A stretch of 64,000 nt of DNA from Methylophilus sp. DW102 (GTDB lineage: Bacteria > Pseudomonadota > Gammaproteobacteria > Burkholderiales > Methylophilaceae), in assembly GCF_037076555.1 (NCBI RefSeq), contig NZ_AP029023.1:868001-932000 (forward strand), read 5' to 3'. Shown here piece by piece: positions 1 through 8,226 of the stretch. Positions within the stretch are counted from its first letter, which is position 1. Every line of letters starts with the position of its first letter. The translations under genes and the position numbers were made by a program. The notes under the pieces were generated by a model that had not been told where the DNA came from, did no database searches, and saw only the letters and a list, made by a program, of their open reading frames with translations.

Positions 1-1064
1 AAAAAATCATTGACGAAATTCAGGTATTGTTCCCCCTCAACAAGGGGATTACCGTGCAGTCCGAGTGCCCGATTGGTCTGATTGGCGACGACATCGAAGC
101 CGTGTCCAAGAAAAAAGCCAAAGAGTACGAAGGCAAGGTGATTGTGCCTGTACGTTGCGAAGGCTTCCGTGGCGTGTCGCAATCGCTGGGTCACCACATT
201 GCCAACGACGCCGTGCGCGACTTTGTGTTTGACAAAACCGACCCTGACAAAAACAAATTCGAGTCCAGCCCTTATGACGTGGCCATTATTGGTGACTACA
301 ACATCGGTGGCGATGCCTGGTCCAGCCGCATCCTGCTCGAAGAAATGGGCCTGCGCGTGATCGCCCAATGGTCCGGTGACGGCTCGATTGCCGAGCTGGA
401 AAACACGCCCAAGGCCAAGCTCAACATCCTGCACTGCTACCGCTCGATGAACTACATCAGCCGCCACATGGAAGAGAAGTACGGGATTCCATGGGTAGAG
501 TACAACTTTTTTGGCCCGTCCAAAATCGAAGAATCCCTGCGCAAGATTGCCAGCTTCTTTGATGACAGTATCAAGGAGAAAACAGAGCAGGTCATTGCCA
601 AATACAAGGCACTGACCGATGCCGTGATTGCCAAGTACAAACCACGCCTGCAAGGCAAAAAAGTCATGCTGTTTGTCGGTGGCCTGCGCCCCCGTCACGT
701 GATTGGTGCCTATGAGGATTTGGGCATGGAAGTAGTGGGTACCGGCTACGAGTTTGGCCACAACGATGACTATCAGCGTACCACCCACTACGTTAAGGAT
801 GGCACCCTAATCTATGACGATGTGACCGGCTACGAGTTTGAGAAGTTTGTGGAGGCCGTGCAACCAGATCTGGTCGGTTCCGGCATCAAGGAAAAATACG
901 TGTTCCAGAAAATGGGCGTGCCTTTCCGTCAAATGCACAGCTGGGATTATTCCGGCCCTTACCACGGCTATGACGGCTTTGCGATTTTTGCCCGTGACAT
1001 GGACATGGCGATTAACAACCCGGTATGGGGCTTGACCAAAGCGCCATGGCAACAAGCGGCTTAA
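1..1064 (+). CDS. nifD: Nitrogenase MoFe protein alpha subunit, 3' part
   Basis: This is the C-terminal three quarters of NifD, the cytoplasmic subunit that carries FeMo-cofactor, where N2 is reduced. The window opens inside the gene; the frame is open from base 3 and about 354 residues remain of a usual ~480. Visible landmarks in Azotobacter numbering are [12 protein letters not shown] with P-cluster Cys154, GVSQSLGHH with Gln191 and His195, HCYRSMNY with cofactor ligand Cys275 (codon 435-437) and [10 protein letters not shown] with cofactor ligand His442 (codon 936-938). All key residues are intact, so the enzyme should be functional. nifK follows after 14 bases, implying one transcript; the promoter lies outside the window. 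Confidence 0.98.
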   Translation, partial: KIIDEIQVLFPLNKGITVQSECPIGLIGDDIEAVSKKKAKEYEGKVIVPVRCEGFRGVSQSLGHHIANDAVRDFVFDKTDPDKNKFESSPYDVAIIGDYNIGGDAWSSRILLEEMGLRVIAQWSGDGSIAELENTPKAKLNILHCYRSMNYISRHMEEKYGIPWVEYNFFGPSKIEESLRKIASFFDDSIKEKTEQVIAKYKALTDAVIAKYKPRLQGKKVMLFVGGLRPRHVIGAYEDLGMEVVGTGYEFGHNDDYQRTTHYVKDGTLIYDDVTGYEFEKFVEAVQPDLVGSGIKEKYVFQKMGVPFRQMHSWDYSGPYHGYDGFAIFARDMDMAINNPVWGLTKAPWQQAA

Positions 1065-1078
1065 GAGGAGAACTGAAC

Positions 1079-2638
1079 ATGAGCCAGAATGCTGATAAGG
1101 TTTTAGACCATTTTGAACTGTTTCGCGAACCAGAATATACGGAAATGTTCGCCAACAAGAAAAAGAATTTTGAATTTGCCGTGCCTGCCGATGAAGTGAA
1201 AAAGCAGGTCGAATACGCCAAAACGCAAGAGTACAAAGAGAAAAACTTTGCCCGCGAAGCGTTGACCGTGAACCCGGCAAAAGCATGCCAGCCACTCGGG
1301 GCCGTATTTGCTGCGAATGGTTTTGAAGGGACATTGCCCTTTGTGCACGGCTCACAAGGCTGCGTGGCATACTACCGCTCGCACTTCAGCCGTCACTTTA
1401 AAGAGCCGACTTCCTGCGTGTCCTCTTCCATGACGGAAGATGCGGCGGTATTTGGTGGTTTGAACAATATGATTGATGGTTTGGCCAACTCGTATAGTTT
1501 GTACAAACCAAAAATGATTGCGGTTTCTACCACCTGCATGGCCGAGGTGATTGGCGATGACCTGAATGCCTTTATCAAGACCTCACGCGAAAAAGGCTCC
1601 ATCCCGGCTGACTACGATGTGCCGTTTGCCCACACGCCAGCGTTTGTCGGCAGCCATATCACCGGCTACGATAACGCGCTCAAAGGCATCCTCAACTACT
1701 TCTGGGATGGCAAAGCCGGTACCGTGCCTGCGCTGGAGCGCAAGCCTAATGACAGCATCAACTTTATCGGCGGGTTTGACGGCTATGTGGTCGGCAACAA
1801 CCGTGAAGTGAAACGCATGTTCAACGAGTTTGGCATCACCCCAACCATGCTGTGCGATCCGTCCGACGCCTGGGATACGCCGACCGATGGCGAGTTCCGC
1901 ATGTATGATGGCGGCACCACACTGGAAGACACTGCCAACGCCATTCATGCCAAAGGCACCATCGTCATGCAGTCCATCTGCGCCGAAAAAACTGCCGAGT
2001 ATATCCAGAGCAAAGGCCAGGAGGTGGTCAAGCTGCATCACCCCGTCGGAGTAAAGGGCACAGACGAATTCCTGATGGCGATCTCCAAGCTCTCCGGTAA
2101 ACCAATTCCGGCCAGCCTGACCAAAGAGCGTGGCCGTCTGGTGGATGCCATTGCCGACTCGATTGCTCATATCCACGGCAAGAAATTTGCCCTGTATGGT
2201 GACCCTGACCTCATGCTGGGCCTGACCGGCTTCCTGCTGGAGTTGGGTGCTGAGCCAACCACGGTACTCTCCACCAATGGTGACGATGCCTGGGCGGCCA
2301 AGGTACAAACCCTGTTTGATGCAAGCCCATTTGGTAAAAACTGCAAGGTCTATCCGAAGAAAGACCTGTGGCACATGCGCTCCCTGTTATTTACCGAGCC
2401 TGTCGATTTCCTGATCGGCAACACCTACGGTAAATACCTGGACCGCGACACCGGCATCCCGCTGATCCGGTTGGGTTTCCCGATTTTTGACCGCCACCAT
2501 AAACACCGCTATCCGGTATGGGGTTATCAAGGTGCACTCAACGTGCTGGTCACTATCCTGGACAAGATCTTTGACCAGATGGACATCAGCACTAACGGCA
2601 TTGCCACGACAGATTACAGCTTCGATATTATCCGCTAG
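1079..2638 (+). CDS. nifK: Nitrogenase MoFe protein beta subunit
   Basis: NifK, 519 residues, pairs with NifD and shares the P-cluster that passes electrons from the Fe protein to FeMo-cofactor. The ATG at 1079 has GAGGAG 7 bases upstream and aligns residue for residue with Azotobacter numbering: P-cluster ligands Cys70 (KACQPLGA), Cys95 (GSQGC) and Cys153 ([12 protein letters not shown]) fall at exactly those positions. A longer frame from 1025 would overlap nifD and is not favoured. Position 188, a serine in Azotobacter that ligates the oxidised P-cluster, is alanine here, and position 99 is tyrosine instead of phenylalanine; this pair is the arrangement known from Gluconacetobacter diazotrophicus. 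A terminator follows about 100 bases downstream. Confidence 0.98.
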   Translation: MSQNADKVLDHFELFREPEYTEMFANKKKNFEFAVPADEVKKQVEYAKTQEYKEKNFAREALTVNPAKACQPLGAVFAANGFEGTLPFVHGSQGCVAYYRSHFSRHFKEPTSCVSSSMTEDAAVFGGLNNMIDGLANSYSLYKPKMIAVSTTCMAEVIGDDLNAFIKTSREKGSIPADYDVPFAHTPAFVGSHITGYDNALKGILNYFWDGKAGTVPALERKPNDSINFIGGFDGYVVGNNREVKRMFNEFGITPTMLCDPSDAWDTPTDGEFRMYDGGTTLEDTANAIHAKGTIVMQSICAEKTAEYIQSKGQEVVKLHHPVGVKGTDEFLMAISKLSGKPIPASLTKERGRLVDAIADSIAHIHGKKFALYGDPDLMLGLTGFLLELGAEPTTVLSTNGDDAWAAKVQTLFDASPFGKNCKVYPKKDLWHMRSLLFTEPVDFLIGNTYGKYLDRDTGIPLIRLGFPIFDRHHKHRYPVWGYQGALNVLVTILDKIFDQMDISTNGIATTDYSFDIIR

Positions 2639-2742
2639 CCTGTGATTGAATGCGTACCGGGTAGGGCGGTTCGATGTCTGGCCCGGTAGCAATGTAGTCC
2701 TGTCTCTTCCCCCACTTTGCAATGATCGATTGTTGAGTGTTT

Positions 2743-2769
2743 AAGCCTCCCGGTTGGGGGGCTTTTTTT
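2743..2769 (+). terminator. Rho-independent terminator after nifK
   Basis: AAGCCTCCC and GGGGGGCTT form a 9-bp stem with one G-T pair and a GGTT loop, followed directly by a run of T. It lies about 105 bases after the nifK stop and would end the nifDK transcript. Confidence 0.8.
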
Positions 2770-2867
2770 ATTTGAGAATAGTTAGAAACTGCCTAAGCCG
2801 TCAGGCGCTTTGTTGTGCGCGAGAGCATGTGGTTTAGATATGAGGGTTGGTTAGCTTGTGATAGGAG

Positions 2868-2913
2868 GCGTACCGCAGGCGGGTACGCTCTACCGGGCTA
2901 GATTAAGCCCGGT
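2868..2913. repeat. REP-like double hairpin
   Basis: Two perfect inverted repeats lie side by side: GCGTACC/GGTACGC (2868-2874, 2882-2888) and ACCGGGCT/AGCCCGGT (2892-2899, 2906-2913). Fifteen bases of the first (2870-2884) recur in inverted orientation at 4160-4174, which suggests a dispersed extragenic palindrome family rather than a single gene's terminator. Confidence 0.5.
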
Positions 2914-2988
2914 GCGACGCATGTTCGCTCCAGCAATGGCCGAAATGCAGTGGTTTTTTCCCAGCATAATGACCACTGTGAGTCCTTT

Positions 2989-3012
2989 AACCTCCTTCAT
3001 GGGAGGTTTTTT
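2989..3012 (+). terminator. Terminator-like hairpin
   Basis: AACCTCC and GGAGGTT form a 7-bp stem around a six-base loop, followed by TTTT. It faces the convergent gene at 3045-3680 and could act as a backup terminator for the nifDK transcript. Confidence 0.55.
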
Positions 3013-3044
3013 ACTTAAAAAACATTGCGATAAAAAATTTCATG

Positions 3045-3680
3045 TTAGGCACTTTCACATATTGCATCGAATTTACGTATAAATGCTTTTTTTAAATCTT
3101 GAGAAGAGAATAGTTCTGTTTTGTAAGACTTTAAATAGTCTTCAATGGCTTGAACGAGTAATTTCCTATTTAGAATCCAATAGTTATCGTGTCGCTCAAT
3201 AAGTTTGCTCGAACAAGTTTTGATTTTCCAACCACCGCGTGTTGCAGCTTCATGAAGAATGCCGCAGCGTACATTTTCATAAAAATTGGTGGCTAAACCT
3301 TTATCAGAAAAGTAACTTTTAAATGGCTCTCGATTCTGTAAAAAGCTTTCAAAAATCGGCTGGCTTTTGAAATATTCTGTATTTTGATCAAGAGGGTGTT
3401 CAGTTGAACCCTTACGATAACTCTTTCCTTGATAGAATGATTCCAACGCTTCAATTGTTGAGCAGATGATTGTCACAACTGCAAATCCTTCACCCACTGA
3501 ATTGCCATTTTCTTCAATGTACCTGATCGGGTTTAGGTAACGTGTTTCTAGACGCTTTTTAAAGAAATCAAATGCCTTTTCCCAGAGATCTACATTTTCT
3601 AAATTCTTGCTAAGCTCGTTTGATAGCTTTTTCCAATCACTAATCGTGTAATTGCCGGCAATCTTGATGTTTTCACTCAT
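3045..3680 (-). CDS. Protein of unknown function
   Basis: A 211-residue soluble protein that I do not recognise. The ATG at 3680 (MSENIKIAG) is preferred to one seven codons upstream because AAGGA stands 8 bases before it. The sequence is rich in Lys, Glu, Phe and Tyr, has no signal peptide or clear membrane segment, and is noticeably more AT-rich than the nif genes, suggesting separate ancestry. It lies on the opposite strand between nifK and the relic nifV promoter, so it breaks what was probably a continuous nif region. A link with the neighbouring toxin-antitoxin-like pair as one inserted block is possible but unproven. Confidence 0.7.
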   Translation of the reverse strand: MSENIKIAGNYTISDWKKLSNELSKNLENVDLWEKAFDFFKKRLETRYLNPIRYIEENGNSVGEGFAVVTIICSTIEALESFYQGKSYRKGSTEHPLDQNTEYFKSQPIFESFLQNREPFKSYFSDKGLATNFYENVRCGILHEAATRGGWKIKTCSSKLIERHDNYWILNRKLLVQAIEDYLKSYKTELFSSQDLKKAFIRKFDAICESA

Positions 3681-3865
3681 AACTGTTTCCTTAAGATTCA
3701 ATCTTGCCTTTAGGATTACGCATTAAAAAATTGGCCGTTATAGAGTATCAAACCTCTATGACACACAATTATTTTTTTGTAATTTTGAATAGGAAGATTA
3801 GTGTTTTTTCGTAGTTTCAATAATGCTCTTTTTGAAGCATAGAGTAATGACAAAAATATCATCTT

Positions 3866-3962
3866 TGTCGCAAGGTCTACAGGCTTAAAAACCCCAATAT
3901 TTATATAGGCGATTGTTTATTAATGAGGATATAAGATTTTTTGCCTTGGCAAAGCCTGTGCT
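3866..3962 (+). promoter_or_regulatory. Relic NifA site and sigma-54 promoter
   Basis: A TGT-N10-ACA NifA-type site (3866-3881) is followed 66 bases later by TGGCAA-AGCCT-GTGCT (3947-3962), a slightly damaged -24/-12 element. The layout and flanking bases match those in front of intact nifV (5676-5775) and the next 30 bases are nearly the same, so this is a duplicated copy of the nifV control region. It may still bind NifA or drive transcription into the pseudogene. Confidence 0.75.
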
Positions 3963-3993
3963 ATTCCAAGTTAATACATTCGGAGATGTCACG

Positions 3994-4155
3994 ATGTGAC
4001 AAAGCAAGCCAATTATCAACGATACAACCATCACGTTATGGAGCACAGACTCCCGATGCCGTCTTTAGCCCTAGCCAGAAACTGCAGATTGCGTTGGTGT
4101 TGGCCGAATTAGGTGTCCCTGAGCTAGAGGTGGGGATTCTTGCCATGGGCGAAGG
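3994..4155 (+). pseudogene. Truncated, decayed copy of nifV 5' end
   Basis: The ribosome-binding region and first ~160 bases of nifV recur here with many substitutions. The second codon is TGA where nifV has CGA, frame-shifting changes follow in the DTTLRDGEQ region, and the last part returns to frame with LGVPELEVG and AMGE. Similarity stops at about 4155, next to a 15-base repeat shared with 2870-2884. The homocitrate-synthase active-site regions beyond residue ~50 are absent, so no working enzyme can be made. It is best read as the scar of a duplication or insertion that separated nifK from nifV. Confidence 0.85.
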
Positions 4156-4159
4156 GCTT

Positions 4160-4174
4160 ACCCGCCTGCGGTAC
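4160..4174. repeat. Inverted copy of a REP-like segment
   Basis: ACCCGCCTGCGGTAC is the exact reverse complement of 2870-2884. It lies a few bases beyond the point where the nifV relic loses similarity, so the repeat may mark the recombination end. Confidence 0.5.
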
Positions 4175-4203
4175 CCCGTAGCTTTGTTTAACAGCATCAA
4201 CAA

Positions 4204-4860
4204 TTACTTTAAATCACGCTGTAGCCTTTTAACTCTTTCCAAGCAGTCATCATAGGTTAAATCGCAATCGAGTCTTTCAATTGCTGCATAGACTGGCGCT
4301 AAAATAGATTTTCTTGTTTCACATTGATGGATAAAGGCTTCCAGATTTTTTGTGAATATCATTCTGTTTTGCAAAATTGCATCATACGCATGATCAATCA
4401 CCACAGCCAAATCCAATAAGTCTCGCGGCGTTACTCTATCGCCTCGATGCCATAATTTTTTAGCTACGATCTCTACAGGCGTTTCCAATAATACTTCTCT
4501 CCCTAAAACTTCATGACTCTCAAAAGGGGTTGAGGTTAGGGGGGATGATGCTACAAAGTCAATTTCACCTTCTGGCAGATAAAGCTTGAGGTATTCAGAG
4601 CCGTCGGTGTATTGCTGGGTAATTTCTTCGCCTTTTCCACCTAAGCGCGGATTGATGAACCCCAAAAATTGAGGGTCTGGCACAAAAATATCAATATCTT
4701 TAGATAAACGGTGTGCATAGTGAAACATCAACACCGTGCCACCGCCGAGGCTCCAACGTGGCAGTTCAACGTCATCCTTTGCCACTGCATCTATGAGGCT
4801 AAAAGCTTGCCTGAGCAAGCTTTGCCAAACACCAGCAGGGAACTGTAACGGGTTAGCCAT
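4204..4860 (-). CDS. AbiEii-like nucleotidyltransferase toxin
   Basis: A 218-residue protein of the nucleotidyltransferase AbiEii/toxin family. The polymerase-beta-type fold is marked by GGGTVL at residues ~39-44 and KDIDIF at ~54-59, whose two aspartates would bind the metal and nucleotide; a further acidic residue is plausible in GEIDFVA. Related enzymes inhibit translation by modifying tRNA ends, but the substrate here is not known. The gene overlaps the upstream HTH gene by 8 bases, the usual translational coupling of antitoxin then toxin. It lies between the decayed and intact nifV promoters, consistent with arrival as a mobile defence or addiction module. Confidence 0.8.
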   Translation of the reverse strand: MANPLQFPAGVWQSLLRQAFSLIDAVAKDDVELPRWSLGGGTVLMFHYAHRLSKDIDIFVPDPQFLGFINPRLGGKGEEITQQYTDGSEYLKLYLPEGEIDFVASSPLTSTPFESHEVLGREVLLETPVEIVAKKLWHRGDRVTPRDLLDLAVVIDHAYDAILQNRMIFTKNLEAFIHQCETRKSILAPVYAAIERLDCDLTYDDCLERVKRLQRDLK

Positions 4861-5341
4861 TGATCGCCTGCCAAAATGGCTTGGGTGATTCTATTGCCAT
4901 TGCCAATTTAGCAAGGTTTTTCCAAAGATGTTTTGGGTTAGCCTGCTGTTGCATTGCCAGCTGTTTCACTGCGCCGGTCAACAAGGCAATTGAGGCCTCT
5001 TCAATTAAATGAAACAGCTGACCTTCATAGCCCTTTGGCACTTCACCTTTCAGCATGACGGCTTCCAATTCATCCTGAGTCATGGTGTTTTTGTAACTCG
5101 TGTTAACGCTGCCAAGTAACATCTGTACAAAGTTCATCGGTTTACCCGTTGAAAATAGTGGCTTGCCAACAATATCCGCCAACTCAGATAACTTCACAGC
5201 GCCAATGTCGCCCACCTTGCCGTTTTCAAGATTCACAATTGTTACTCTTGATAGATGTGCAGCTTCAGCAAGTGCCTTTTGACTGAGGCCACATGCTACG
5301 CGCTCGTGTTTAATAATTGATCCTATTGTTTGAATATTCAT
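4853..5341 (-). CDS. XRE-family HTH regulator, probable antitoxin
   Basis: A 162-residue protein with an N-terminal helix-turn-helix of the Cro/C1 type at about residues 7-60 (RVACGLSQKALAEAAHLS then RVTIVNLENG). The C-terminal ~90 residues are not recognised and could bind the partner. It is the first gene of a two-gene operon with the AbiEii-like toxin. A 9-bp-arm palindrome 29 bases upstream of its ATG is the likely operator, which would make the operon self-repressing as in many toxin-antitoxin pairs. Confidence 0.8.
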   Translation of the reverse strand: MNIQTIGSIIKHERVACGLSQKALAEAAHLSRVTIVNLENGKVGDIGAVKLSELADIVGKPLFSTGKPMNFVQMLLGSVNTSYKNTMTQDELEAVMLKGEVPKGYEGQLFHLIEEASIALLTGAVKQLAMQQQANPKHLWKNLAKLAMAIESPKPFWQAING

Positions 5342-5675
5342 AGCAAAAAGTTTAAGCTTGTCCGTAAATAAAGTAAAGCATACTTTACTTTTATTTGTCA
5401 GTATTACAGATTCTGTAGGGTGCTATAGCATACGGTACGCGCTATGGTTTGTTTAAAAGATCGCTATCTTAAAGCGTTAAACGCGCGTGTTTTGAGTTCC
5501 TTCCTGATGCGTTACTCACTCCCTTTTCACATGAAATACTGCTAGTGGCTAAGTCATGTCAATGGTGATTGCAGGAGTACGAACATTTAAGCGTCTTGTA
5601 CTTCATTTAATCTCGCCAGCTGGCATACCAGGCAATGGATATTGACCCGGACGCTCGTCACATAACATTCCTCTT
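5342..5675. other. Intergenic region between the HTH gene and the nifV control sites
   Basis: Beyond the operator at 5370-5391 I see no gene. An imperfect palindromic patch around 5415-5450 (GCTATAGC and GGTACGCGC) resembles an eroded extragenic repeat. The rest carries no clear signal. Confidence 0.4.
5370..5391 (-). promoter_or_regulatory. Palindromic operator of the HTH/AbiEii operon
   Basis: AAAGTAAAG and CTTTACTTT form perfect 9-bp arms around CATA, 29 bases before the HTH start codon. Position and symmetry fit autorepression by the XRE protein. Confidence 0.6.
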
Positions 5676-5691
5676 TGTCGTAAACCTTACA
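5676..5691 (+). promoter_or_regulatory. NifA upstream activator site for nifV
   Basis: TGT-CGTAAACCTT-ACA fits the TGT-N10-ACA NifA consensus. It lies 69 bases upstream of the sigma-54 element, nearly the same distance as at the relic copy and at fixA. Confidence 0.75.
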
Positions 5692-5759
5692 ATCGAAATT
5701 ATCCTCTAGTAATCTTTTAACTTGTTGATTATAAATAAATATATTGGATTCTCGGATGT

Positions 5760-5775
5760 TGGCACAGCCTGTGCT
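5760..5775 (+). promoter_or_regulatory. Sigma-54 promoter of nifV-cysE-nifW
   Basis: TGGCAC-AGCCT-GTGCT has GG and GC separated by 10 bases and one mismatch to the -24/-12 consensus. The nifV ATG is 33 bases downstream, so the 5' leader is short. Confidence 0.85.
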
Positions 5776-5807
5776 ATTTCAACTGTAATACATTCGGAGA
5801 TGTCACG

Positions 5808-6956
5808 ATGCGACAAAGCAAGCCAGTCATCAACGATACCACCTTGCGTGATGGAGAACAGACGGCAGGGGTGGCGTTTAGCCGTGAGGAAAAATTGCGA
5901 ATTGCTTTGGCGCTGGCGGAGATTGGGGTGCCAGAGCTGGAGGTGGGCATCCCGGCCATGGGCGAGGCGGAAATTGCCGATATACGCGCAATTGCGGCGT
6001 TGCAATTGCCGACCAGGCTAATGGTTTGGGGGCGTATGACCGAGGGCGATTTGCTGGCATGTTTGCGCACCGGGGTGCGTCATGTGAATTTGTCCTTGCC
6101 GGTATCGGATTTGCATATTGAGCGCAAATTGCGGCGTGACCGGGCGTGGGTGTTGCAGCAGGTGGCGCAGGTGGTCTCGCAGGCGTGTCAAGAGGGCTTG
6201 CAGGTGTCAGTGGGCGGTGAAGATGCTTCACGCGCCGACCCGCAGTTTTTGCAGCAGGTGGTAGCGGTGGCCAAGACGGCGGGCGCTTGCCGCTTTCGTT
6301 ATGCCGATACCCTGGGCGTCCTTGATCCGTTTACCACGTATGAGCGCATTGCGGCTTTGCGTGCGGTCACTTCGCTGGACATCGAAATGCATGCGCATGA
6401 CGACCTCGGCCTGGCCACTGCCAATGCATTGGCGGCAATTCGTGCCGGGGCCAGCCATGTCAACACCACGGTCAATGGCCTGGGTGAGCGGGCGGGCAAT
6501 ACGCCGCTGGAAGAAGTGGTGACCGCTCTGTGGCGCATCCACGGGCTGGATGTGGGGCTGGACATGCATGCCTTTCCAGAGATTTCGCAGCTGGTGGCGC
6601 AGGCGTCGGGGCGGGCCGTGGCGCTCAATAAAAGCATCGTCGGTGCGGCGGTGTTTACCCATGAGTCCGGCATGCATGTCGATGGCCTGCTCAAAGACCC
6701 GGCCACCTACGAAGGCTTTGACCCGGCTGCAGTCGGGCGAGAACGGCATCTGGTGCTGGGCAAGCATTCCGGTAGCCACAGTGTACGCCATGTCTATGCG
6801 CAGCTGGGTATACGCGTGCAACATCACGAAACCGAATGGCTGCTGCAACGCATACGCCAGTTTGCAGTGAACACCAAGCGCAGCCCGGCCAGTGATGAGC
6901 TCAAACTGTTTTATCTCGAAGGCCAGACCACACCGGGGAGACTGTCATGCATGTAA
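5808..6956 (+). CDS. nifV: Homocitrate synthase
   Basis: NifV, 382 residues, condenses acetyl-CoA with 2-oxoglutarate to give homocitrate, the organic ligand of FeMo-cofactor. The HMGL/isopropylmalate-synthase barrel is marked by [10 protein letters not shown] at residues ~9-18, the metal-binding HAHDD and the [18 protein letters not shown] segment; length matches the family. GGAG stands 13 bases before the ATG. The stop overlaps the start of cysE by 10 bases, so the two are translated together. The sigma-54 promoter and NifA site upstream indicate induction under nitrogen-fixing conditions. A broken copy of its first 160 bases lies at 3994-4155. Confidence 0.95.
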   Translation: MRQSKPVINDTTLRDGEQTAGVAFSREEKLRIALALAEIGVPELEVGIPAMGEAEIADIRAIAALQLPTRLMVWGRMTEGDLLACLRTGVRHVNLSLPVSDLHIERKLRRDRAWVLQQVAQVVSQACQEGLQVSVGGEDASRADPQFLQQVVAVAKTAGACRFRYADTLGVLDPFTTYERIAALRAVTSLDIEMHAHDDLGLATANALAAIRAGASHVNTTVNGLGERAGNTPLEEVVTALWRIHGLDVGLDMHAFPEISQLVAQASGRAVALNKSIVGAAVFTHESGMHVDGLLKDPATYEGFDPAAVGRERHLVLGKHSGSHSVRHVYAQLGIRVQHHETEWLLQRIRQFAVNTKRSPASDELKLFYLEGQTTPGRLSCM

Positions 6957-7699
6957 ATTCGCCAGTGCAGTCTGGCTTGCTAGCCCTGTTGCGCGAAGAC
7001 CTCGCCTGCGTGTTTGAGCGTGATCCGGCTGCACGCAACCGGCTGGAAGTGTTGCTGACCTATCCCGGCTTGCACGCTACCTTGCTGCACCGTATCTCGC
7101 ATGGCTTGTGGCGGCATGGCTGGCGGTTTGCTGCGCGCTGGCTGAGTTATGTCACGCGCATGCTGACACAGATTGATATCCACCCTGGCGCCAGCATCGG
7201 CCGCCGCTTTTTTATCGACCATGGCTGTGGTGTTGTTATCGGCGAAACTGCGGTGGTTGGCAACGATGTCACCCTGTATCACGGCGTGACGCTGGGTGGT
7301 GTGTCGTGGAATCCGGGCAAGCGGCATCCAACGTTATGTGACGGCGTCATGGTCGGCGCTGGTGCCAAAATCCTTGGGCCGGTGGTGGTGGGCGCACAGG
7401 CCAGGGTAGGCGCCAACTCGGTGGTCATCCATGATATTCCGGCCAGGATGACGGTGGTCGGTATCCCCGGTCGCGTGGTGCTGCCTGACAACGCCAGACG
7501 CCAGCCACAGCAGGGCATAGACCTCGACCACCATCTGATGCCGGACCCGGTGGGCAAAGCGGTCACAGCTTTGCTAGACCGTATTGATCAACTGGAGCAT
7601 ACCCTAGCGGCGATGCGTGACAACCAGCAAGCCGCTTCCGAAGCCTTGATACAGCACAGCGTCGCCGAGGCGCGTGCACGCAAACGTTTCGATTCCTGA
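6947..7699 (+). CDS. cysE: Serine O-acetyltransferase, nif-linked
   Basis: A 250-residue CysE that acetylates serine to O-acetylserine, the cysteine precursor. Cysteine is needed by NifS for Fe-S and P-cluster/cofactor assembly, which explains a nif copy; the order nifV-cysE-nifW is also found in Azotobacter. The N-terminal helical part is followed by a left-handed beta-helix of hexapeptide repeats at ~residues 75-185, with the active-site [10 protein letters not shown] and YHGVTLGG. The C-terminus extends about 60 residues beyond the helix with a short coiled-coil-like stretch. It overlaps nifV by 10 bases and precedes nifW. Confidence 0.93.
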   Translation: MHVNSPVQSGLLALLREDLACVFERDPAARNRLEVLLTYPGLHATLLHRISHGLWRHGWRFAARWLSYVTRMLTQIDIHPGASIGRRFFIDHGCGVVIGETAVVGNDVTLYHGVTLGGVSWNPGKRHPTLCDGVMVGAGAKILGPVVVGAQARVGANSVVIHDIPARMTVVGIPGRVVLPDNARRQPQQGIDLDHHLMPDPVGKAVTALLDRIDQLEHTLAAMRDNQQAASEALIQHSVAEARARKRFDS

Positions 7700-7733
7700 G
7701 CCTGCATTTCCTTTTTATGTTTGGAGAACCCTG

Positions 7734-8069
7734 ATGAGTGCCTTGTTATCCCGTATGCAGACCTTTTCCGCTGCCGAAGAGTTTTTTGAGTTTCTTGGTG
7801 TGGCGTATGACCCACAGGTGGTACACGTCAACCGCCTGCATATCCTCAAGCGCTTTCAACAATATCTGGCGCGTGAACAGGTAGATTCATCCCAACCGGA
7901 AAGCGTGCAACTGGCTGCTTACCAGCGCTTGCTGCAAACCGCCTATGAGGACTTCGTACACTCCAATGCCGCTACCGAAAAAGTGTTCAAGGTATTCCAG
8001 GAGGCTGACGGCAGTAAAACCTTCAATCTCAACAGTTTGCGCCAGACATTGCCCTCACAGCGTGCCTGA
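7734..8069 (+). CDS. nifW: Nitrogenase-stabilising protein NifW
   Basis: NifW, 111 residues, associates with the MoFe protein and is thought to protect or help mature it against oxygen damage. The sequence has the family features: EFFEFLGVAYD near residues 17-27, VHVNRLHILKRF, and a helical C-terminus. The ATG at 7734 with TTGGAG upstream is preferred to a start 60 bases earlier that overlaps cysE. It is the last gene of the nifV-cysE-nifW unit; a separate promoter for fixA follows. Confidence 0.92.
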   Translation: MSALLSRMQTFSAAEEFFEFLGVAYDPQVVHVNRLHILKRFQQYLAREQVDSSQPESVQLAAYQRLLQTAYEDFVHSNAATEKVFKVFQEADGSKTFNLNSLRQTLPSQRA

Positions 8070-8071
8070 TT

Positions 8072-8087
8072 TGTCGGCTTTGCGACA
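8072..8087 (+). promoter_or_regulatory. NifA upstream activator site for fixABCX
   Basis: TGT-CGGCTTTGCG-ACA fits TGT-N10-ACA. It sits inside a larger perfect palindrome with arms ATTTGTCG and CGACAAAT (8069-8090), two bases after the nifW stop and 68 bases upstream of the -24 element. Confidence 0.8.
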
Positions 8088-8154
8088 AATTGTATGGTAG
8101 TGATATTTATTTATAAGTCACTGAATAATATATAAAAAATATTTTTTAACGGCG

Positions 8155-8170
8155 TGGCATGGTTGTTGCA
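8155..8170 (+). promoter_or_regulatory. Sigma-54 promoter of fixABCX
   Basis: TGGCAT-GGTTG-TTGCA is an almost perfect -24/-12 promoter with the GG and GC pairs 10 bases apart. The fixA ATG lies 56 bases downstream. An AT-only stretch between activator site and promoter could help DNA bending. Confidence 0.9.
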
Positions 8171-8226
8171 ATAGCCTATATAACAGGGCGCAAGCGAGTG
8201 CCCCGATAGCAGAGGAAGGAAGCGTT

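Larger units (their letters stand above)
2639..3044. other. Intergenic region after nifK
   Basis: No gene is supported here. The stretch holds the nifK terminator, a double-hairpin repeat at 2868-2913 and a second terminator-like hairpin at 2989-3012. A 74-codon open frame at 2858-3082 has no start signal and runs through these hairpins, so it is not taken as a gene. Confidence 0.6.

Noticed and set aside
2858-3082. 74-codon frame after nifK
   Set aside because: It runs through a double hairpin and a terminator, has no conserved features and no good start.
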